Source of the DNA: Alphaproteobacteria bacterium
GTDB taxonomy: Bacteria; Pseudomonadota; Alphaproteobacteria; Micropepsales; Micropepsaceae
Assembly: GCA_019508105.1 (NCBI GenBank)
Contig: JAEKMB010000124.1
Location: 1 to 12,251 of the forward strand
Direction of reading: 5' to 3'
Length of the DNA: 12,251 nt
The position numbers and the translations under genes were made by a program. This document shows, in pieces, positions 5,987 to 12,251 of the stretch (the stretch's first letter is position 1; each line of letters opens with the position of its first letter). The notes beneath the pieces are model-generated. The model had not been told where the DNA came from and searched no databases. It was given only the letters and a program-made list of their open reading frames with translations.

Positions 5987-8631
5987 CACGCACCACCTGT
6001 CCCTATTGCGGGGTCGGCTGCGGCGTGACGGTGGTGGACGGCATCCCGCGCGGCGACGAGGTCCATCCGGCCAATTTCGGGCGGCTATGCTCCAAGGGCG
6101 CGGCCTTGAAGGACACGCTGGCCCTGCCGGAGCGCCTAACCACGCCGATGCTGCATGGAAAGCCGGCCGGATGGGACGAAACGCTCGACCATATCGCGGC
6201 AGAGTTCCTGCGCATCCGCGCCGAGCATGGACCCGACGCCATCGCCTTCTATGTCTCAGGCCAGTTCCTGACCGAAGACTATTATGTGGCCAACAAGCTG
6301 ATGAAGGGGTTCATCGGTTCGGCCAACATCGACACCAACTCGCGCCTCTGCATGGCATCGTCGGTGGCGGGTCATATGCGCGCCTTCGGCGAGTACGTGG
6401 TGCCGGGCTGCTACGACGATCTGGAGGAAGCCGACCTTGTCATCCAGGTCGGCAGCAACATGGCCTGGTGCCATCCCGTATTGTACCAGCGCATGATGGC
6501 GGCCCGCGAAAAGCGAGGCACCAAAGTCATCAACATCGATCCGCGCCGGACCGCCACGGCGGAAAGTGCGGACCTTCACCTGGCGCTGGCGCCGGGTTCG
6601 GACGTGGTGCTGTGGTGCGGGCTGCTGGCCTATCTGGACAATGAAGGCGTACTGGACCGGGAATGGACCGCGCGCCACGTATCCGGCCTTGAGGAGACAC
6701 TGGACGCGGCCCATGCCGCCGCCCCGTCCATCGGCTTTGTCGCCGCTGCCGCCCAGATCAACCCTGGCGATGTGCGGGCCTTCTACGACATGTTCGCGCG
6801 TACCGAGCGGGTGGTGACGCTTTATTCGCAGGGTGTGAATCAGTCCGTCACCGGCACCGACAAGGTCAATGCCATCTTGAACTGCCATCTGGCGACGGCG
6901 TGTATCGGGCGCCCGGGCATGGGGCCCTTCTCCCTCACCGGCCAGCCCAACGCGATGGGCGGGCGCGAGGTGGGTGGCCTGGCCAACCAGCTTGCCGCGC
7001 ATATGGCATTCACCAGGGAAGACATCGACCGCGTAAGACGTTTCTGGAAGGCGCCCGCCATTGCGGACAAGCCCGGCCTCAAGGCTGTGGACATGTTCGA
7101 AGCCATCCATGACGGCCGCATCAAGGCGGTCTGGATCGCTGCCACCAACCCAGCCGACTCCATGCCCCGCGCCTCCCGCATACGTGAGGCGCTGGAAAAA
7201 TGTCCGCTGGTCATCGTCGCCGATGCCTGGCCTACCGACACGACTAGGCTGGCGGATGTCGTTCTGCCGGCTGCGGGCTGGGCCGAGAAGGATGGAACCG
7301 TCACCAATTCGGAACGCTGCATTTCGCGCCAGCGCGCCTTCCGCGCCGCGCCCGGCATAGCCCGCCCTGATTGGTGGATGTTTACCGAGGTGGCCAGGCG
7401 CATGGGCTGGGACGATGCCTTCCCCTATCAGGCGCCCGCCGAGATATTCTGCGAACATGCTGCTTTGTCGGCGTTTGAAAACCATGGCGCGCGTCTGTTC
7501 GACCTGGGCGGCCTGTGCGATCTGGAGGATGGCGGCTATGAGGCCATGGCGCCGGTGCAGTGGCCCGTGCCGCGTCATGGCCGCGGGGTACGCGGCCCGC
7601 GCCTGTTCGCACGCGGCGGTTTTTCCACACCGGACCGCAAGGCGCGCATGATACCGCTGCGCCTGCGCGCCGAAGAAGGTAGCGAGAAATTTCCGCTCAC
7701 GCTGAACACCGGCCGCGTGCGCGACCAATGGCACACCATGACCCGCACCGGCCGGGTTGCCAATCTGATGAGCCATATCTCCAGCCCCAGCCTGGCGCTG
7801 CATCCCCGTGATGCTGCGGCGCGCGGCATCACCGATCGGGGACTGATACGCATCGCCAGCGCAGACGCTTCGGTGGTGATGCGCGCATCGGTGGATGAAG
7901 GTGTGCGCCCAGGAGACGTCTTCGCTCCCATGCATTGGACCGACCAGTTCTCCTCTTCCGGCCCCATCGACAAGCTGGTGCATGCCCTGGCTGATCCCCA
8001 CTCAGGCCAGCCGGACCTCAAAGGAACGAAGGTTAGCGTTACCGCGATTGCCGAATGCTGGCGCGGCAGCCTGTTCCGCCTGGACAACGGCGATCCGGGG
8101 CTGAGCGAGGCGGTGTGGTGGTCCATGGCGCAGACCCGCACCGGCTTTGCGTTCGAACTGTCGGGCTGGAACCCGCTGGAAAAGGAAGTGCAATCCGAAC
8201 AGGTGCTCAGGCGCCTCCTGAAAATTTCCGGTGAAGCGGAGCTGGTGTCCTATTCCGACCCGCGCCGCGCCATCTTCCGCTATGCCGGCATTCTTCGGGG
8301 ACGGCTGGTGGGCTGCGTATTCTTCGCTCCGCCCTTGCAGGATTTTGCCGGCATCGAACAGGCCAAGGCTCTTCTGGGCAAGGAGATCAGCGCGATGGAG
8401 CGCATTTCCTTGCTCGCTGGCCTGGAGTCCAGCGGCGCGCAAGCCGCATCCCGGATCGTGTGCGCCTGCTTTTCGGTCAGCGAGACCGCGATCACAGGGG
8501 CCATCGCCGAACAAGGCTGCCAATCCCCCGCCGAGATCGGCAAGGTGCTCAAGGCCGGTACCAATTGCGGCTCCTGCATTCCGGAAATCAAGAAGCTGCT
8601 GGGCACAACTGCGCCCGCCCCGGCGGCCTGA
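5983..8631 (+). CDS. nasC: NasC: assimilatory nitrate reductase, molybdopterin catalytic subunit with C-terminal BFD-like domain
   Basis: An 882-residue cytoplasmic enzyme that reduces nitrate to nitrite (called NasA in Klebsiella and narB in cyanobacteria). The N-terminal [4Fe-4S] site is C6-x2-C9-x3-C13 with C36 in GRLCSKG. Cys123 in NSRLCMASSVAGH is the likely molybdenum ligand. The bis-MGD-binding core follows (GSNMAWCHP, GTKVINIDPRRTATA, SLTGQPNAMGGREVGGLANQL, TNPADSMPR), then the dinucleotide-binding domain with TLNTGRVRDQWHTMTRTGR near residues 570-590. The C-terminus adds a BFD-like [2Fe-2S] domain, C827-x-C829 and C862-x2-C865, absent from the cyanobacterial form. It starts at GTG 5983, overlapping the nirD stop, with GGAG at 5972-5975 seven bases upstream. 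No NasB-type FAD/NADH subunit is encoded nearby, so NirB/NirD or a ferredoxin is the probable donor. Confidence 0.95.
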   Translation: MTRTTCPYCGVGCGVTVVDGIPRGDEVHPANFGRLCSKGAALKDTLALPERLTTPMLHGKPAGWDETLDHIAAEFLRIRAEHGPDAIAFYVSGQFLTEDYYVANKLMKGFIGSANIDTNSRLCMASSVAGHMRAFGEYVVPGCYDDLEEADLVIQVGSNMAWCHPVLYQRMMAAREKRGTKVINIDPRRTATAESADLHLALAPGSDVVLWCGLLAYLDNEGVLDREWTARHVSGLEETLDAAHAAAPSIGFVAAAAQINPGDVRAFYDMFARTERVVTLYSQGVNQSVTGTDKVNAILNCHLATACIGRPGMGPFSLTGQPNAMGGREVGGLANQLAAHMAFTREDIDRVRRFWKAPAIADKPGLKAVDMFEAIHDGRIKAVWIAATNPADSMPRASRIREALEKCPLVIVADAWPTDTTRLADVVLPAAGWAEKDGTVTNSERCISRQRAFRAAPGIARPDWWMFTEVARRMGWDDAFPYQAPAEIFCEHAALSAFENHGARLFDLGGLCDLEDGGYEAMAPVQWPVPRHGRGVRGPRLFARGGFSTPDRKARMIPLRLRAEEGSEKFPLTLNTGRVRDQWHTMTRTGRVANLMSHISSPSLALHPRDAAARGITDRGLIRIASADASVVMRASVDEGVRPGDVFAPMHWTDQFSSSGPIDKLVHALADPHSGQPDLKGTKVSVTAIAECWRGSLFRLDNGDPGLSEAVWWSMAQTRTGFAFELSGWNPLEKEVQSEQVLRRLLKISGEAELVSYSDPRRAIFRYAGILRGRLVGCVFFAPPLQDFAGIEQAKALLGKEISAMERISLLAGLESSGAQAASRIVCACFSVSETAITGAIAEQGCQSPAEIGKVLKAGTNCGSCIPEIKKLLGTTAPAPAA

Positions 8632-9438
8632 ATGGGCGCGCTGGCGGACCTGACAATCCTGGTGCCGGAAAGCCGCGAATTGGACCTGTTCGCGGCCATG
8701 TTGGAAGCCGAAGGCGCCGTGGCGCTGCGTTGTCCGCTGGTCCAGATCCTGGATCTGGAAGACAGCAGCGATGCCGAGACCTGGATCGGACGTTGCATCG
8801 CCGGAGATTTCGACGATCTGATTCTGCTGACCGGCGAAGGCCTGCGGCGGCTGCTGGCGCTCAGTGGAACAAGGCATGAGGCGCTGGTGGCGGCGCTGCG
8901 GCGGCTGCGCACCATCACGCGCGGCCCCAAGCCGGCGCGCGCCTTGCGCGAGATCGGGCTGTCGCCGGGCCTCGCGGCCGGCATACCCACCTCGGGGGGT
9001 ATTCTGCAGGCGCTGGCGCAAGAAGATGTGGCGGGGCGGCGAATCGGCGTGCAGCTTTATCCCGGCGATGGTGCACAGCACCTTGTGGACAAGCTGCGGT
9101 CACGCGGCGCACTGGTATCGACCGTTACACCCTATCGTTATGCCTCGGAAGCCGAAACCGGCCAGGTGAGCGAGATGATCCGGGCGCTGGCAGCCGGCGA
9201 GATCGGCATGATTGCCTTTACCGCCACGCCGCAACTGGACCGGTTGATCAAGGTCGCAGAGGAATGCGGCCTGTCTGGGGAATTGTCACACGGGCTTGCC
9301 CGTACGCCCATCGCCTCCATCGGCCCCATTGTCGATGAGAAATTGCGGCATCACGGATTTGCCGCCACCATAAGTCCGCAAGGCAGTTTTCATCTCAAGC
9401 CGCTGGTACGCGCCATCATGGCCTGGCGGCAGGCATGA
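8632..9438 (+). CDS. hemD: Uroporphyrinogen-III synthase (HemD family)
   Basis: A 268-residue cytoplasmic protein, probably closing hydroxymethylbilane to uroporphyrinogen III, the precursor of siroheme for NirB. Sequence in order: LTILVPESRELDLFAAMLEAEG (first lobe), DDLILLTGEGLRRLL, TITRGPKPARALREIGL, PTSGGILQAL, GRRIGVQLYPGDGAQHLVDKLRSRGA (second lobe), and FTATPQLDRLIKVAEECG. These fit the HemD fold, including the form found linked to nitrate or nitrite reductase genes in other bacteria. The ATG begins on the base after the nasC stop, with no clear Shine-Dalgarno, so it likely depends on re-initiation. HemD is poorly conserved and the active site has no invariant catalytic motif, so an auxiliary or regulatory role cannot be excluded. 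It is not the SAM-dependent methyltransferase CobA/CysG, which is absent here. Confidence 0.83.
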   Translation: MGALADLTILVPESRELDLFAAMLEAEGAVALRCPLVQILDLEDSSDAETWIGRCIAGDFDDLILLTGEGLRRLLALSGTRHEALVAALRRLRTITRGPKPARALREIGLSPGLAAGIPTSGGILQALAQEDVAGRRIGVQLYPGDGAQHLVDKLRSRGALVSTVTPYRYASEAETGQVSEMIRALAAGEIGMIAFTATPQLDRLIKVAEECGLSGELSHGLARTPIASIGPIVDEKLRHHGFAATISPQGSFHLKPLVRAIMAWRQA

Positions 9439-10043
9439 GAACGCCTTGTGTCATCCTGGCGGGCGGGCGGTCGAGCCGCATGGGCGGCGGCGACAAATGC
9501 CTGCTGCCGCTGGATGGCAAGCCGATGCTGGCGCATATCCTGGAACGGGTCGCGCCGCAGGCGTCCACCATCCTGATCAACAGCAACTCTCCACCGGATC
9601 TGTTCGCGGCTTTCGGATGGCCGGTGCTGCCCGATATTCTTCCCGGCTTTCAGGGCCCGCTCGCCGGCCTGCTCACCGGCATGACCTGGGCGGCGCAGGC
9701 CGGCGCCACCCGCTTGCTGAGCGTTGCCTGCGATACCCCTTTCCTGCCGCCGGACCTGTCACAGCGGCTGGGCGCGGACCTGGCTGGCAGGGATATCGCC
9801 ATCGCGCGCGATGAGGCGGGCAGCCATCCTGTCATCGGCCTCTGGCCCACGGCGCTGGCGTCGCGCCTGGCCCGCGACATGGAACAGAACGGCATCCGCG
9901 GTGTCCATCAGTGGTTGCGCGGCCAGTCAGTCCGCGAGATTTCATTCGATGCGCTGCAGTTTCGCAACATCAATACGCGCGACGACCTGCAGCGGGCATT
10001 TCGAGTCACGCCATTTCCGGACCTGCATGAGAGGACTCAATGA
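9435..10043 (+). CDS. mobA: MobA: molybdenum cofactor guanylyltransferase
   Basis: A 202-residue cytoplasmic enzyme that transfers GMP from GTP to molybdopterin, giving the guanine dinucleotide cofactor needed by NasC. The nucleotide-binding signature LAGGRSSRMGGGDK spans residues 8-21, and the metal-binding ACDTPFLPP has Asp100. PGFQGPLAGLLTGM is the GPLxGL element of the family. Length matches E. coli MobA (about 195 residues). Its ATG overlaps the stop of the preceding gene (ATGA), and its stop overlaps the porin start in the same way. A mobA inside the operon lets cofactor supply rise with the nitrate reductase; another copy elsewhere in the genome may serve other molybdoenzymes. Confidence 0.93.
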   Translation: MRTPCVILAGGRSSRMGGGDKCLLPLDGKPMLAHILERVAPQASTILINSNSPPDLFAAFGWPVLPDILPGFQGPLAGLLTGMTWAAQAGATRLLSVACDTPFLPPDLSQRLGADLAGRDIAIARDEAGSHPVIGLWPTALASRLARDMEQNGIRGVHQWLRGQSVREISFDALQFRNINTRDDLQRAFRVTPFPDLHERTQ

Positions 10044-11347
10044 ATTTTCGTACCGCCTGCATTGCCTGCGCGTTGTCAGCCACCGGACTCGCGTCACCGG
10101 TTCGAGCCCAGACTTCCATCCCCGATGCCATCGCCAAGGGAAGGCCGGTGATCGACCTGCGGGCGCGGTATGAGGCGGTCGACGATGCTGGCAAGACAGT
10201 AACCGGCAAAGCCGGCACGTTGCGCGCGCGGCTGGGGTACGAGACCGGTGTCTGGAACGGCCTGTCCGTCCAGGCAGACTTCGATCAGATATGGACCATC
10301 GGCAGCGGCGGCTACAATAGCACACGAAATGGCAAAACCAGCTATCCGGTGGTGGCCGATCCTTCCATGACGGCGTTGAACCGCCTGCAACTGACTTACG
10401 CATCGGACTTCGACACCAAATTCATCCTGGGCCGCCAGAGGCTCCTGATCGGCAATCAGCGCTTTGTGGGAAATGCCGGCTGGCGTCAGCACGAACAGAC
10501 TTTCGACGCCCTTTCTGCCGTCAATACGTCGATCCAGGGGCTTACCCTGACCTATGCTTGGCTCTATCGCGTCAATCGCGTGAATGGCCCGGATATTCCG
10601 GTGCCGTCGAATACTGCGGCGGCAGCGACGGGCCAGGCCAACTATTTCAAAAGCAGCAGCCATGTGCTGGATGGCGTTTATGTTGGCGTCCCAGGCCTGC
10701 GGCTGGAAGGCTATGCCTTCCTGCTTGATCTTGCGGCGCCGGGCTATGCGACCCTGCCGGCCCAGCAACTGGCCACCGCTAGGCTTTCCACCTCCACACT
10801 GGGCATCCGCGGCGACTACGCCTTTCCCATCGCGGACGGCGTCGCTGCCAAGATCACGGGCGAATTCGCCCACCAGAGTAAATATGCCAACAACCCGCTC
10901 GCCATTAGCCTCAATTATTGGTTGGGCGAAGGCAGCGTGACCTGGCAAGGCCTCACCGGTCTGGTGGGGTATGAGGTGCTGGAAGGCAACGGCACCATCG
11001 GCTTCGCCACACCACTGGCCACCCTGCACGCATTCAACGGCTGGGCCGACATGTTCCTGGCGACGCCGGCCAATGGCCTCAAAGATCTCTATAGCAAAGC
11101 CACCTATGCCCTGCCCGCCGATTTCATCGGCGCAAAAAGCCTCAACTCGGCCATCGTCTATCACGACTACCGCACCGACGCATTGGGCCAGGGCATCGGC
11201 ACCGAATGGGACCTGCAGGCTGAATTGACCCTGGATAGCCAGCTGTCCTTAATGGCCAAGTATGCTAACTATGCCGGCTCAGGCGCGGCGTTCGGCGGCT
11301 TCGCCGACAAGTCGATATTCTGGCTGCAGACGGCATACAAATATTGA
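10040..11347 (+). CDS. Alginate-export-family outer-membrane porin, probably for nitrate/nitrite
   Basis: A 435-residue secreted beta-barrel protein. Residues 1-23 form a signal peptide (Arg4, hydrophobic ACIACALSATGLA, cleavage predicted after VRA23). The mature part has alternating amphipathic strands (PVIDLRARYEAVDD, KAGTLRARLGYETGVWNGLSV, FDTKFILGRQRLLIGNQRFVGN) and ends FWLQTAYKY, with the terminal aromatic residue typical of barrels inserted by the BAM complex. FILGRQRLLIGNQRFVGNAGWRQ resembles the alginate-export (AlgE-like) family, a broad group often annotated on loose homology. Its ATG overlaps the mobA stop and is preceded by AGAGGA (10030-10035), so it is the last gene of the nitrate operon. 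Nitrate or nitrite passage is inferred from this position only; alginate is very unlikely as substrate. Confidence 0.82.
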   Translation: MNFRTACIACALSATGLASPVRAQTSIPDAIAKGRPVIDLRARYEAVDDAGKTVTGKAGTLRARLGYETGVWNGLSVQADFDQIWTIGSGGYNSTRNGKTSYPVVADPSMTALNRLQLTYASDFDTKFILGRQRLLIGNQRFVGNAGWRQHEQTFDALSAVNTSIQGLTLTYAWLYRVNRVNGPDIPVPSNTAAAATGQANYFKSSSHVLDGVYVGVPGLRLEGYAFLLDLAAPGYATLPAQQLATARLSTSTLGIRGDYAFPIADGVAAKITGEFAHQSKYANNPLAISLNYWLGEGSVTWQGLTGLVGYEVLEGNGTIGFATPLATLHAFNGWADMFLATPANGLKDLYSKATYALPADFIGAKSLNSAIVYHDYRTDALGQGIGTEWDLQAELTLDSQLSLMAKYANYAGSGAAFGGFADKSIFWLQTAYKY

Positions 11348-11384
11348 AGCAGTTCTCCAATATCGTGGGCCCGCCAGAACCCAC

Positions 11385-11409
11385 GGTTGCGCGAAATGCG
11401 CGACCTTTC
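11385..11409 (+). terminator. Probable Rho-independent terminator of the nitrate operon
   Basis: GGTTGCGC (11385-11392) pairs with GCGCGACC (11398-11405), eight pairs including one G-T, around the loop GAAAT, followed by TTTC. It lies 38 bases after the porin stop. A second hairpin just upstream, CGTGGG/CCCACG (11364-11369/11380-11385), shares one base with it and may add to the effect. The short T run makes this moderate in strength. No matching T run exists for the opposite strand. Confidence 0.6.
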
Positions 11410-11485
11410 AGATCCTTACAAAAGTACCGACAGCAAATACCAACAGATGTACAACTGATGGCACAACCGTTTGAACAAATGATCG

Positions 11486-12251
11486 CTAGTGACTGATTTG
11501 CTCCAGTTCCTGGCCCGGCGGGATCTTTCGCAGGAAAAATGTTGCCCACAGTCCCAACGGGAGGATCACAGCGACTACCAGCCAAAGGAAGTCCGGCGTA
11601 GAGGTCGCGCTTAATACAGTCCACAACAGGGTTCCGACCACGAAACCCACGATTTGCACGGCGGAGAGAAAGCCCACCGCTGTGCCGCGAATCCTGGTGG
11701 GGAAGCTTTCGCCCTGATAGGCATAGCCTGCCCCGGACCAAGTGCCATTCGTGGCTTGATAAAGGAAAAAATATACCACGGAAACCGCCCAGATTGTATG
11801 GACGTATAGAAAAGCCAAGCTCAGCGGAGCAACCAATATTCCGGTTCCGATCAAGACGGTCCGCCGCCCGAATCGTTCACCCAGCAAGCCGCCCAAGAGG
11901 TAGAAAACGTATCCTATACCGCCGCAGATCAGGAGCAATTTGCTCGCCTGATCGGGGCTGAATGATTTGAAGTTGGTCAACCAGTAAGTGATATAGAAAT
12001 TCGTCGGGACAATTGCGGCGCCGTAGAAAATCCAAATGATTGAAAGCAGGACAAGCTGGCGGCGAACACCTCCGGAAGTGCTGAAAAGTTGCCCGATGGT
12101 AACGCGGTCAAGTTCTTCCACTGCAACCACATGGTGCTCAAGAAGTGCATCCAAGCGTGCTTTGTCGCCGGAACGATGCGCACCGCGCACTTCCTGAAGA
12201 TGAGAAAAACGTTCGGACTCGCGAATGAACACGCGCCCAAGCATGACAACG
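11486..12251 (-). CDS. MFS transporter of the sugar/aromatic-acid porter type, C-terminal part only (5' end outside window)
   Basis: The frame is open to the window edge (two more codons precede the ATG at 12244), so that ATG is internal; about 255 residues are visible. They correspond to the end of TM6, the central cytoplasmic loop and TM7-12. Family marks: FIRESERF after TM6 (the ESxRF/L element of sugar porters), GERFGRRTVL in the loop after TM8, and ESFPTRIRGTAVGF after TM10. The substrate cannot be read; sugars, aromatic acids or other organic acids are all possible. It is convergent with the nitrate operon and has no visible link to it. Base use differs: four hand-counted 60-base lines gave about 48% GC against about 69% in four lines of the nitrate genes, which may reflect transfer or a different gene history. 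Confidence 0.82.
   Translation of the reverse strand, partial: VVMLGRVFIRESERFSHLQEVRGAHRSGDKARLDALLEHHVVAVEELDRVTIGQLFSTSGGVRRQLVLLSIIWIFYGAAIVPTNFYITYWLTNFKSFSPDQASKLLLICGGIGYVFYLLGGLLGERFGRRTVLIGTGILVAPLSLAFLYVHTIWAVSVVYFFLYQATNGTWSGAGYAYQGESFPTRIRGTAVGFLSAVQIVGFVVGTLLWTVLSATSTPDFLWLVVAVILPLGLWATFFLRKIPPGQELEQISH

Noticed and set aside
6256..8001. 581-residue open frame on the - strand opposite nasC
   Set aside because: It lies wholly inside a well-conserved gene, and its length is explained by the strong third-position GC bias of nasC; the translation has no recognisable domain.
8632..9438. Siroheme methyltransferase (cobA/cysG), often found in nitrate operons
   Set aside because: The protein lacks the glycine-rich SAM-binding signatures of that family and instead matches HemD-type segments.
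1..12251. CRISPR array, insertion sequence, tRNA or rRNA gene
   Set aside because: No spaced repeats, transposase-like proteins, terminal inverted repeats or tRNA/rRNA-like sequence were seen on either strand.

Overview
The window is a high-GC chromosomal segment from what looks like an alphaproteobacterium. The call rests on the gene order and protein character (NasT/NasS pair, NarK-type porter, NirB-NirD-Nas reductase and an alginate-export-type porin, as in sphingomonad, Caulobacter and Rhizomicrobium relatives); the genus cannot be fixed from sequence alone. Almost the whole window is one assimilatory nitrate-reduction locus on the + strand.

Layout: 1-513 is the 3' part of nasT (ANTAR RNA-binding regulator), overlapped by nasS (nitrate sensor, 510-1697). 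A 265-base gene-free leader (1698-1962) follows. It holds two hairpins with six-base loops, AAGGGC and AATGGC, each with A at position 1 and G at position 4, the published signature of an ANTAR target. The second hairpin excludes a helix that covers the ribosome-binding region and the first base of the start codon of the next gene. The structural genes then run with almost no gaps: narK-type porter (1963-3168), nirB (3180-5642), nirD (5639-5986), nasC nitrate reductase (5983-8631), a hemD-like uroporphyrinogen-III synthase (8632-9438), mobA (9435-10043) and an outer-membrane porin (10040-11347). A terminator-like hairpin at 11385-11409 closes the unit. The last ~770 bases (11486-12251, - strand) are the C-terminal part of an unrelated, visibly AT-richer MFS transporter that runs off the window.

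How it works together (mixed knowledge and inference): the porin probably admits nitrate through the outer membrane and the NarK-type porter carries it across the inner membrane. NasC reduces nitrate to nitrite and NirB/NirD reduces nitrite to ammonium. No dedicated NADH partner for NasC is present; NirD keeps an intact Rieske motif and NasC ends in a BFD-like iron-sulfur domain, so NirB and NirD may feed NasC as NasB/NasG do in Paracoccus. HemD supplies the siroheme precursor for NirB, and MobA the guanine dinucleotide cofactor for NasC. Control is probably by NasS releasing NasT in the presence of nitrate, with NasT then holding the leader in its open form. The most notable point is that the leader has no U-tract terminator and instead appears built to hide the narK start, suggesting translational rather than, or as well as, antitermination control.
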